Assembly (NCBI GenBank): GCA_024400195.1
Contig: JAKSNC010000004.1
Location: 20,249-84,248 of the forward strand
Direction of reading: 5' to 3'
DNA length: 64,000 nucleotides
From: Bacteroidales bacterium
GTDB taxonomy: Bacteria > Bacteroidota > Bacteroidia > Bacteroidales > F082
The first letter of the stretch is position 1; each line of letters opens with the position of its first letter. Below the pieces are notes generated by a model. The model did no database searches. It was not told the DNA's origin and saw only the letters and a program-made list of their open reading frames with translations. Of the stretch, positions 17,789-26,900 are shown piece by piece. Made by a program: the position numbers and the translations under genes.

Positions 17789-17796
17789 TATATTTG
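17789..17796 (+). promoter_or_regulatory. Putative -7 box for mcrBC
   Basis: TATATTTG is an exact match to TAnnTTTG, 93 bases before the mcrB start. No TTTG lies at the expected -33 spacing. The leader it would give is long (about 85 bases) and A-rich. Confidence 0.4.
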
Positions 17797-17889
17797 CAAT
17801 TCGTTTTTCCACATCGACTTTTGTTAAAGGATTCTGCGGAAGAACGGAAAAAATTAAAAGCAAATGTCTAATAAAATATCTATATACAA

Positions 17890-20118
17890 ATGGAAAATTT
17901 AAAAATGGAAATCTATAATGGAGTACATTCCTGCAAACTAAACATCTCAAAAGAAGAATGGTTAAGCGTGTTGAATTCTCCATCTTGCAAACAAGATTAT
18001 ATCGACAAATTGCTGCTATTTTGCGACGAGCCTGACTACACTGCCTCTTGCAAACATTTAGCGGAAAAACACAACCTAAATGCACAAGCAATAAATAGTC
18101 AGATAACTCATTTTGGAATGCTTGCATCCGACATTCTAAACATACACATTGAAAGATTTGAAGGTACGAAAGAAACATATTGGCCGTTGCCTATGGCAAA
18201 AGGTCGAGATACATCCGACGGACTATTCGACTGGACATTGCGAAGCGAATTGGCAGAGGCATTGAAAGATTATGAAATTTTAAAATTTAAGCACCTGTTG
18301 GAATATTTCGTGGCTCATTTGGAATATTGTGATAATCGCACAGAGTCTAATCACGGATATTCAACTTACATAAAACCATTGATTGATAAAAAGAGTTTTA
18401 AGTATACGGGGCAAGGATATAATGGAAACAATATTCAAAATCAAATTAAAAATTGGTCGGAATATTCGATATGCGATATTTGTATAAATATCCAGCCCAA
18501 TTATGGTAGCAATTATAGAACAAAAAAATGCTATTTGCATTGGCGAGATACTGGAATTAACATTTATTCCGAATGGGACGAATCGCATATTAAATCGTTG
18601 ATTATAGGATATTGTTATTCGTGGAATAAGCCATGCCAGTATGAAGATGTTGTTGAAAAACAAATTGATGTTTTGGGACTGTTTGATGATAATTATCCTA
18701 ATGATGTATTAAAAGATTTTTATAATCATTTTAAAGGTGAATTAGAACAATACTATAACAAAGAAGGAAAATATTTTGAGGAAGAGAAAAAATATTACGA
18801 AAATCAAAAACTGAAACAAACTATGACAGACATTCAACCTAAAGTAAACTTATTAACAGCCAACTACAATCTTATCCTCACAGGTGCTCCCGGCACGGGA
18901 AAAACATATTTGGCGAAACAAATCGCGCAACAGTTGATTTTCGGTGAAGCCAAAGGGAATCTTACCGATGACGAACAGAAACAGTTTGACGAACAATGCG
19001 GCTTTGTGCAGTTCCATCCTTCATACGATTATACCGATTTTGTGGAAGGCCTTCGCCCAATTCAAGATGATAACGGAAATGTTGGATTTGAAAGGAAGGA
19101 TGGTGTTTTCAAGGAGTTCTGCAAGAAAGCTGAAAAAAACTGGATTGACAGCAAAAAATCCATCGATGTGTTACAAAAAGAATTTTACAATAAAGAATTG
19201 ATAGATTCTTTTCTCTCTAATGCCATAAATGAAGAAACTGTTTATAGAACAAAAACAGGTACGGAATTTAATATTACAGACTTTGACGACGATATAATAA
19301 GCATAAAAATTTTGCGCAATAAAATACGAGGTGATATTGACATCGACATCAACATAAATAAGCACAAATTAGTTAAATTATTAGAAAACGACTTACAATT
19401 AAACAATGTCAGGGATATTAAGCAATTTTTCGGCTATACCAATACACAACATCGTGATTCGTACATTTTCACAATTTGTAATGAAATACGCAATCTTCCC
19501 AAAGTAAACAGTGTACAAATTGATCCTATTGTGTGCAAGGACTTCGTCTTCATCATCGACGAAATCAACCGTGGCGAAATTTCAAAAATTTTCGGCGAAC
19601 TTTTCTTCTCCATCGACCCTGGATATCGTGGCAAAAAAGGCAAAGTGAAAACGCAATATCAGAATTTGGTGGAAGTTGGCGACGAATTTTATGATGGTTT
19701 CTTTGTTCCCGAAAATGTATATATCATCGGCACGATGAACGACATCGACCGCAGTGTGGAAAGTATGGACTTCGCTTTTCGCCGTCGTTTTGCCTTTAGG
19801 GAAATCAAAGCAGATGACCGTATTGAAATGCTCGAAAAACTGGGAGAATTGAAGGACGAAGCCATTGAACGGATGAAACGATTGAATACTGAAATTTCTA
19901 AAATCGAAGGACTTTCCTCTGCCTACCACATCGGGGCTGCCTATTTCTTGAAATTGAAAAATTATGCAAGCGATGCTGATAACGGATTCGAGAATCTTTG
20001 GAACAACCATCTTGAAGGCTTGCTTTGCGAATACCTCCGCGGTTCGTTGAACATTGAAGAAAGTATTGCCAAATTGAAAGCCGCGTACAACAATGAGTCG
20101 CCTGAGAATAACGGATAA
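17890..20118 (+). CDS. mcrB: McrB-type GTPase of a modification-dependent restriction system
   Basis: McrB is the AAA+ GTPase that recognises modified DNA and drives the McrC nuclease in type IV restriction. The 742-residue protein has an N-terminal region (about 1-300) that differs from the E. coli methylcytosine-binding domain; it has an EEWLSVL start and a WPLPMAKGR..FDWTLRSELAEAL segment, probably the target-recognition part. The AAA+ core begins near 315 with Walker A LTGAPGTGKT, then Walker B FIIDEINRGEISKIFGEL (about 555) and the McrB signature GTMNDIDRSVESMDFAFRRRF (about 617). A roughly 120-residue AT-rich insert lies between Walker A and B. mcrC overlaps the 3' end by 26 bases. Confidence 0.92.
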   Translation: MENLKMEIYNGVHSCKLNISKEEWLSVLNSPSCKQDYIDKLLLFCDEPDYTASCKHLAEKHNLNAQAINSQITHFGMLASDILNIHIERFEGTKETYWPLPMAKGRDTSDGLFDWTLRSELAEALKDYEILKFKHLLEYFVAHLEYCDNRTESNHGYSTYIKPLIDKKSFKYTGQGYNGNNIQNQIKNWSEYSICDICINIQPNYGSNYRTKKCYLHWRDTGINIYSEWDESHIKSLIIGYCYSWNKPCQYEDVVEKQIDVLGLFDDNYPNDVLKDFYNHFKGELEQYYNKEGKYFEEEKKYYENQKLKQTMTDIQPKVNLLTANYNLILTGAPGTGKTYLAKQIAQQLIFGEAKGNLTDDEQKQFDEQCGFVQFHPSYDYTDFVEGLRPIQDDNGNVGFERKDGVFKEFCKKAEKNWIDSKKSIDVLQKEFYNKELIDSFLSNAINEETVYRTKTGTEFNITDFDDDIISIKILRNKIRGDIDIDININKHKLVKLLENDLQLNNVRDIKQFFGYTNTQHRDSYIFTICNEIRNLPKVNSVQIDPIVCKDFVFIIDEINRGEISKIFGELFFSIDPGYRGKKGKVKTQYQNLVEVGDEFYDGFFVPENVYIIGTMNDIDRSVESMDFAFRRRFAFREIKADDRIEMLEKLGELKDEAIERMKRLNTEISKIEGLSSAYHIGAAYFLKLKNYASDADNGFENLWNNHLEGLLCEYLRGSLNIEESIAKLKAAYNNESPENNG

Positions 20119-21439
20119 CCACGATTGGATTCATTTTCAAAAGGTCGGCCAAGATGCTTCTAAAGCCGATCTGAAGAATTTGGAACGGATTGCCGATGTG
20201 CCAATCTCAAGATTGTCACTTGACGACAATCCCAACTTGTTGTTGTTCCCCCGCGACTTTTATTCGTGTGAGGATAAAATCAGCGAGTCGCAAATCATTT
20301 CTCTGCAAGACGAAAATGTCAAAACCGGAAACATTATGGGCTTCGTTGGCGTGAACGAAACTCAATTGGACATTTGTTCCCGTTTTGACAAGCAGAATAC
20401 CGATGACTATTTTCTTCATTATATGTTGCAGAAAGTGTTTAGTATCAATCTTTTCGATATCAAACATTCACTGTCAAAGGAACCTGTTTTTGACTTTCTG
20501 CTTTATCTTTTTCCTCATTTTCTTAAAAAGGCTTTGGCACAAGGGCTTTTCAAGAAATACAAGCGGAACGAGTACAACGACGCCAATCTCAAAGGGCCTA
20601 TCGACATTAGCCGGCATTTGCGCCAGAACATCCCTTTTCGCGGAACCATTGCCTATTCTGCCCGCGAGCATAGTTACGACAACGAGGTGACGCAACTCGT
20701 CCGACACACCATTGAATACATAAAACAGAAAGAACAAGGCCGTATCATTCTGACCAACGATGATGAAACCCGGAATTGCGGTTCTCAAATAACGATGGCG
20801 ACACCTTCCTACTCGTGCCAAAATAGGCAACGTGTTATCAATGATAATTTACGGCCACTCAAACATCCTTACTTCACAGAATACACTCATCTGCAAAGAC
20901 TTTGCTTGCAGATTTTGCGTCACGAAGCCATCAAATTCGGACAGGAAAAAGACAAAGTATATGGGGTTCTGTTTGATGGAGCCTGGCTTTGGGAAGAGTA
21001 TTTGAGCACAATACTTAAACCTTTGAAATTCAAACATCCGCAAAATAAAAAGTCGAAAGGCGGATTGCCAATGTTCGTGGAACCTCAAAATGGCGATGCA
21101 TTTGCTGACGGCGAGCAAATTGATAGAAATTCTCGAAAATTATATCCCGATTTCTGGAAAGACAATTACATCATTGATGCAAAATACAAACATCTAAATC
21201 AAGGAGTTAGTCGCGAAGATTTGTATCAGGTTGTAACCTATATGTATTGCAAGCAAGCAAAAAACGGCGGCTATATTTATCCTTTTGAGCAACAATCAAA
21301 GCCCCAGAAGTTCAGACTAAAAGGTTATGAAGGGACATTGTCGGTCATTCCGTTTTATGTGCCGCAATCGGCGCAATCATGGAAAGATTTCATGAATGTA
21401 ATACATGATTCGGAGAAGCAATTAAGGATGGTATTCTGA
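20093..21439 (+). CDS. mcrC: McrC-type nuclease subunit of a type IV restriction system
   Basis: McrC is the endonuclease partner of McrB. The protein has 448 residues. The N-terminal part is a beta-rich McrB-contacting region, and a central helical part contains GLFKKYKRNEYND and GPIDISRHLRQNIPFRG, both typical of the family. The C-terminal PD-(D/E)XK core shows LYPDFW (about residue 350) and YIIDAKYK (about 360), the D...DxK catalytic set. Translation probably couples to mcrB because of the 26-base overlap. Only 4 bases after the stop the sequence enters an orphan tail of an oxidoreductase gene, which marks a recombination joint. Confidence 0.92.
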   Translation: MSRLRITDNHDWIHFQKVGQDASKADLKNLERIADVPISRLSLDDNPNLLLFPRDFYSCEDKISESQIISLQDENVKTGNIMGFVGVNETQLDICSRFDKQNTDDYFLHYMLQKVFSINLFDIKHSLSKEPVFDFLLYLFPHFLKKALAQGLFKKYKRNEYNDANLKGPIDISRHLRQNIPFRGTIAYSAREHSYDNEVTQLVRHTIEYIKQKEQGRIILTNDDETRNCGSQITMATPSYSCQNRQRVINDNLRPLKHPYFTEYTHLQRLCLQILRHEAIKFGQEKDKVYGVLFDGAWLWEEYLSTILKPLKFKHPQNKKSKGGLPMFVEPQNGDAFADGEQIDRNSRKLYPDFWKDNYIIDAKYKHLNQGVSREDLYQVVTYMYCKQAKNGGYIYPFEQQSKPQKFRLKGYEGTLSVIPFYVPQSAQSWKDFMNVIHDSEKQLRMVF

Positions 21440-21443
21440 CATA

Positions 21444-21509
21444 CGCGCCCACAAGCTCATCCTGTTGAACATGCAGGCCGTTCAGGTTGGAAAAGACAAC
21501 GTCGAATAA
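21444..21509 (+). pseudogene. Orphan 3' tail of a 2-oxoacid:ferredoxin oxidoreductase gamma subunit gene
   Basis: Twenty-two codons ending in TAA read RAHKLILLNMQAVQV then GKDNVE. The gamma subunit at 60573-61115 ends RAHKLIPLNMQAVQV then GKDNVKQD. DNA identity is partial (roughly three quarters by eye), so it came from a diverged copy. There is no upstream body. A terminator-like hairpin follows at 21538, as expected for the end of such an operon. Confidence 0.85.
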
Positions 21510-21537
21510 GTTTGAAGGCCACGCTCTTATCACGACT

Positions 21538-21569
21538 AAAAAACATCCTCGGGAATAAGGTGTTTTTTT
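21538..21569. terminator. Terminator between the orphan tail and the second DUF4143 gene
   Basis: AAAAAACA (21538-21545) pairs with TGTTTTTT (21561-21568), extended by CCT/AGG with one bulged T. It sits between convergent genes and can serve both. Confidence 0.75.
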
Positions 21570-21571
21570 AT

Positions 21572-22861
21572 TCAGTCTTTCAAGCAGCCAATCGGAACGA
21601 CAAAAACGCCGTCGTCACGTCTGTAAGCATATTGTCCACCGGTGATAACCATCAAAATGTCAGGCTCACGTATAGGAACCTGCGGTTCGTTTTCATTATG
21701 CTTCTTTACCAAATAACATATTTCAAGCAGATGTTTCGCACCTTCTTCAATATCACTGCTTCCCAACTTACACTCTATCAAGGCATAACGTCCATCGCCA
21801 AGATGAAGTACAACATCGGATTCAAGTCCGTAACGGTCGTGATAGTATGATACATGACCATCTAAATTGACGGTATAAGCCTTCAGATCACGTATGCACA
21901 ATTGTTCAAAGATGAATCCAAATGTTTTCATTTGAAGTCGCATGCTTTGTGGAGTCAATCCCAACAATGCCACAGCGACAGACGGGTCGCAGAATGCTCG
22001 TTTCGGACTGCTCTGAATCACTGTTTTACTGCGGATTGCCGGGCACCAAGCATCAACATCCTGAATCACAAAAAGTTTTTCCAATGCAGCTATATAATCT
22101 TCGTAGGTGTTTCTTGAACATGAAATATTATCAGAGGCCACAACATCAGCCAAAATAGATGTTGACTTGGCGAGTGTGGAAATATTTCTAGCGTATGATT
22201 TCAAAATTTTTTGAGCCAATTTTGGGTTACGTGTAACACCATCAACCTTAGAAATATCAGATTTGCAAATTGTATTCACATAATCTTTAACCACAAAAAG
22301 TTTCGATTTTTCATCAGACAACTGCATTGTCGCCGGCCATCCGCCACGGCAAGCCGCAAAAATCAAATCCTCAACAGACAAATCAGACTGCTCAAAAAAA
22401 TTCAAGTCTGGATGTTCAAAAACCTCATTCAAAGACACCTTGCCATTTGATTCCTTAGATTCCCAAAGGCTCATAGGCAACATTTCCATACGAGTTATCC
22501 TGCCTGTGCCTGAATGAAGTATTTTGGTTTCATCAACCGTGTTTGAACCAGTCAATATAAACTGTCCGGGCATAGAACGCTTATCAACTTCCATGCGAAC
22601 CGTATCCCAAAGTATTGGCAAATCCTGCCATTCGTCAATCAAATGAGGAATGTCACCTTCCAAAAGAAAAGAAGGCCTGATTGTCGCAGCCGTAAAATAT
22701 TGGCTTCTAAGATCAGTATCCTGCAAACTTATCACACTTGCGGCTTGCTGTCTGGCGGTGGTCGTTTTACCGCACCACTTTGGCCCTTCAATCAGGACTG
22801 CCCCCATTGCTGACAATCGTTCCTTTAGTTGGGTATCCCATATTCGTTTGTAATATTCCAT
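21572..22861 (-). CDS. AAA-family ATPase with DUF4143 nuclease-like C-terminus
   Basis: A 429-residue protein of the same broad family as the one at 15079 but from a distinct subgroup. Walker A is EGPKWCGKTTT (about residues 25-35), Walker B is HLIDEWQDLP (about 73-82), then ILTGSNTVDE (about 102). The DUF4143 part (about 200-400) ends with a complete PD-(D/E)XK set: LESDVVLHLGDGRYALIECK, with Asp, Glu and Lys in place. So ATPase and nuclease-like functions may be joined. It faces mcrBC, and its promoter region carries three tandem repeats. The role is unknown. Confidence 0.87.
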   Translation of the reverse strand: MEYYKRIWDTQLKERLSAMGAVLIEGPKWCGKTTTARQQAASVISLQDTDLRSQYFTAATIRPSFLLEGDIPHLIDEWQDLPILWDTVRMEVDKRSMPGQFILTGSNTVDETKILHSGTGRITRMEMLPMSLWESKESNGKVSLNEVFEHPDLNFFEQSDLSVEDLIFAACRGGWPATMQLSDEKSKLFVVKDYVNTICKSDISKVDGVTRNPKLAQKILKSYARNISTLAKSTSILADVVASDNISCSRNTYEDYIAALEKLFVIQDVDAWCPAIRSKTVIQSSPKRAFCDPSVAVALLGLTPQSMRLQMKTFGFIFEQLCIRDLKAYTVNLDGHVSYYHDRYGLESDVVLHLGDGRYALIECKLGSSDIEEGAKHLLEICYLVKKHNENEPQVPIREPDILMVITGGQYAYRRDDGVFVVPIGCLKD

Positions 22862-22870
22862 ATATCAATA

Positions 22871-22976
22871 TTTTATCAGCCGCAAAAATACAAAAAAAAC
22901 CAATTCCGTTGATAAATTTTGAGGCATTTCACTGATAAATTTTGAGGCATTTCACTGATAAAATTTGAGGTAAATA
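22871..22976 (-). promoter_or_regulatory. Promoter with three tandem operator-like repeats
   Basis: On the minus strand TATTTTTG (22883-22890) is an exact -7 box 22 bases before the start of the DUF4143 gene. Upstream are three tandem copies of a 23-bp unit containing CTGATAAATTTTGAGG, at 22908-22930, 22931-22953 and 22954-22976; the third is diverged. The first overlaps the expected -33 region. A half copy in the opposite orientation (TTTTATCAG, 22871-22879) lies between the -7 box and the start codon. This is the layout of a repressor operator. Confidence 0.65.
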
Positions 22977-23392
22977 TACCAGCCTCAAACGCATGATTTT
23001 CTCACTCCACCGCGACCTCGTACAGCATCACAAAACACGACAGCAGAATTTGAACTACAGCCGCTTTTATCAACAAATCAATTTTCATGATATTTTGTAT
23101 TTTTCCGCAAAAACATGCAATTTTCGATTCTTGTCAATTCCCGAAACCATAAAATTTCATTCTTTAACACTTTTTCCACCGAATAAGAATCTGTTTTGAT
23201 TTGTTCGATAGGGATTTGCATTAGATTTTCGAGCAGATTTTTCTTGTTTTGCGACGAAGAATAGTGGACTATTCAAGGAGTGAAACGAGGAAAAGATGCC
23301 GGAAAGATATGCAAATCGCATCGAAATGACATACAATATAATTATCATTGTAAGAAATCAAAACAGCTTCTAAATCACAGTCCGAGTTGCAT
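22977..23392. other. Intergenic stretch without a recognisable gene
   Basis: I find no convincing gene in these 416 bases. A perfect hairpin GAATAG-TGGA-CTATTC lies at 23259-23274 inside a purine-rich stretch (GGAGTGAAACGAGGAAAAG). A 63-codon minus-strand frame (23157-23348) covers it; its composition and lack of a ribosome binding site argue against coding. The block may be a conserved intergenic repeat. Confidence 0.4.
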
Positions 23393-23800
23393 TCACACCA
23401 TTTCATTAATCTCATCAATCGGCAAATCGTCAAGAATAATATCGTCATCATCAAAATCGAGAAAGAAACCCATATACAAAGGCAGCGTCAACAATGGGCC
23501 TTCGCGACCGACATTGTAATTGCCGAATTTCATGGCGTTGCTGACATGATAATGCTCCCTGTGGCTCAAAACTGTTGACAGGCTTTTGGCCTTGCCGGAT
23601 TTCGCCTTCACTTCCAACGGCACACATTCCCCCTTGTAATTTACCAGAAAGTCAAGTTCGAGACCGGAATCTTTATGGAAATAATAAAGTTTACAGCCTT
23701 TTTTACACAAAAAATCGGCCATGAGATTCTCAAAAATCGCACCTTTGTAACCCAACAGATTACCTTGAAGCACCTCTGTGCGTGTTCCGGGGTCAAGCAT
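23393..23800 (-). pseudogene. C-terminal fragment of a third DUF4143 ATPase
   Basis: About 136 codons of the C-terminal end of a DUF4143 protein: GNLLGYKGAIFENLMADFL, LYYFHKDSGLELDFLV and CVPLEVKAKSGKAKSL. The PD-(D/E)XK residues (Asp in ELDF, Glu-x-Lys in LEVK) remain. The ATPase part is absent: a stop codon lies a few codons upstream of the first ATG and the sequence beyond (23801-23860) has no similarity to the family. I read it as a truncation remnant, although the first ATG could still be used. Confidence 0.75.
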
Positions 23801-23956
23801 TGCCGGATAACGGCAACTCCGTTATTGAAGTGTTATAGCATCTGCGCACCACACCTGCATCCTCCAGCCGTCTTTGTTCTATGCATTATTGGAGCGATAT
23901 TGTTTCTTATCGGCTACGCCGTTTATTGTTTATTGTCTCTTGAAGTAAACGATTAA

Positions 23957-26900
23957 CTATTCCTTCCTCAGCACCAAATCGACCAGCAAAACGGCATGTT
24001 CCTTCTCGTTTTTCGGAGCGTCTTTCGGTCGCCAGGCCACGATGAAACGGATGGTTGCTGCGCTGACACGATAATTCTTTCCTGCCCAAAGGCTTAAGTC
24101 GTTTTGCATTTTCTGCGACAGCTGACAGACTGAAAGATTTGTTTTTTTCTCATAGAGACAGTTATTGTCGAAACGAAGCTGCTCCCCCGCCCTCAACGCC
24201 AGAATCTCCTTCTTTCGCGGTTTGAAGAAACCGAGGTTCACATCTCGGTGCGAAAGCTGAAGCACAACCTCATCGGGCATTTCGTAAGGGTTTTGATCGG
24301 CAGTCTTCCTGTCAGCCGGCAATTTGTCGAACATCGAACTGTTGGTGTGTATGAACAGCCTTTGCTTGGCTCGGGTAATGCCCACATAATAGCGACGAAG
24401 TTCTTCATTCGTAACACGAAGCGGCTTGGAAATCAGCATAAACACATCGTCAAACTCCCTGCCTTTCGACTTGTGTATGGTCGAAACCACAACATCGGCA
24501 CCCGAAAGGTCGCAAAAGTCCTCTACCGACGATTCAAAGACAAACTCTTTGAAATCGGTGAGATATTTCATCTTGTTCGTTTCCTCGAACAATTGTATGC
24601 AACGTTGCAGGTAATGAAGGCTTTCGGAATTGGCGTATGCGGCAAAAGTCTTGCGTTTTGCCTCTTCCCAAACCTCATCGGCAATGAGTGGCGTATGCGT
24701 TTGGGCATCAATGTATTTCAGGAATAAGCGCACTTCCATCATGTTCCAGAAGCGGAAGCCATCCATGCTCTGAATCAGCTTGCTTTGCAGTCCGTATTTC
24801 CTCAAAAGTGCCACAAGAATGACAGCTTCTTCGTTGGTTTGCGTAAGAACGCATACGGTGCGCTTGCCTTGCTCCGAATCGGTGACTTTGTGTTGCTCAA
24901 CAAGTTCCCTTACAAGAGGTTCATACATGCATTCCGACTGATGATGAGTCACACTGACAAAGCCATCTTCGTGGCTCATCGACACAATAGGATTGTTTTT
25001 CATTCTGCCACGGATTCCCTTGACAAAAGCATTGGCAAAACTGACCACATGCCGCGAACTACGGTAATTCTCAGTCATTTCCACAAAGCGTCCATCAGAA
25101 TCCTTCAGCAACTGCGCCATGTATTTGGAGTCGGATCCACGGAACTCGAAGATATTCTGGTCGTCGTCGCCCACGGCAATTACGCGCATTTCCTCGTTGG
25201 CAGTCATCAAGGCGCGTACAAGCGCATACTCTTCGTTGCTCATATCCTGAGCCTCGTCAATCACCAGCACGGTCTTGGCAATGCGGTTTGGCTCCACTTC
25301 GCCATCGGTTATCATTTTGGCGGCACGCGCCACAACATCTTTCACTTCATCCAAATTGCCGATTCTGCCCAAAAGGTCGAAACAATAGGAATGGAAGGTC
25401 TTAATCTCAACAAAATGAGCCGCATTGCCTATCAGTCCCATCAGCCGTTGCTTGAATTCTATGGCTGCAGCACGCGAAAAGGTGAGCATGAGCAACTGTT
25501 CGTGTTTCACATCTTCGAGCATCAGCAGTGAAGCCAGTTTGTGTACCAAGACCCTCGTCTTGCCACTTCCCGGACCAGCTGCCACAACGATACAGCGCGA
25601 TTCCTTGTCGGAAATAATCTCCATCTGTTTCTCCGACAAAGTGCCAAAAAGCTGCTGGTATTTCTCCGGCGTCACATTGCGTTCAATCTCTTGCAGGCGA
25701 TTGCCTTTGAAATACTTCGACACGAAACGTTTGTAGTCCATCTGGAAATAATCCTGCACATACCGCAAAGCGGCATCATAGTCGCGCACCATCAGGTTGG
25801 CATATTCGCCCACGATGTGGACCTGCTGGATCTTCTGCTTGTAGAACTCGTTCAGCATGCGGTAGTCGTCCTGCTTGTAGCGGAATTTATTATCCTTAAT
25901 GCGGCGGATGTCCATGGCATTATACAGCACGAGGAAACCGCCTTCCATTTTCAGTGCGCCAATCTTTGAAAGATAAAGCAAGGCTTCCTCAACATCCACA
26001 ATCTGAACATCTTGAAGCGTGCCGAAAAGGTTCCGTCCCTGAGACTTAAAGTCGTTCAACAGCTCCACAATCGAGAATTGCAAGCCTTTCTTCTGCGATT
26101 CCTCATCAGCCGTTTGCTGTGCATGATTGTAAAGCCATTCCACGGCAAAACGACAAATTTCCATGCGTCTTTCAAAGCGTCTCAAAGTCGTTTCCATATC
26201 CGCCTGACGCATCACTTCCAAATTGTGAGCGGCATCCTCTTTCTTTCGCGTGTAGCCTTTCACCGTGAGGAAAAAGAGCAAGGTGCGTATGTCTTTCTCG
26301 GTGGCACTTGTTATGCCTTCATTCTGTGCATTGTCATTCAGTTGCTTGCACGAAATCCTAAGGACATCGTCGGGAATCTTATTCAATAGATAACGCTCCA
26401 GTTTTGAAAATCGTTCCAGTAGCCGTTTCGACTTGTTTTCCGATTCGCCCACATCATTCAGATAGGCTGAAATGTCTTTGGTATCGGCCAGAATTCCTTC
26501 CTGCCGCATACGTTCAACCACCGACACGACTTCGCTTTTATTCAAGCCGAGAATGTCGGCCAGATAGTCGACACGCGACTCTGCCTCAGCATCTTGCGCT
26601 TTTGCAATGTGTTTTTGCGAAATCAGCGACTTGATGATGCGCACGGCCTTTTCCACCTCATTGCTCTCGAAAAGCAACGACTCAGTGATACGCTGCCGTG
26701 CTTCGTCCATGTTCTTCACGGTGATGCCCGTGGCATAAACATGAGGGACGTTGTTTCCACGTTCTAAATAACCAGCCTGTTCGAGGGCTGCCAAGGCTGT
26801 CCGCACCCGCGTTTCAATGTCAGACACAGAATCATCCCAACCTGCCTTTCTCGCTATCTCCAATGCCGAGCAACATGTCCGCATACGCTGTCGGGTCATG

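Noticed and set aside
22908-22976. Three tandem repeats as a small CRISPR array
   Set aside because: The 23-bp units are directly contiguous without spacers, the third is diverged, no cas genes are present, and they overlap a promoter.
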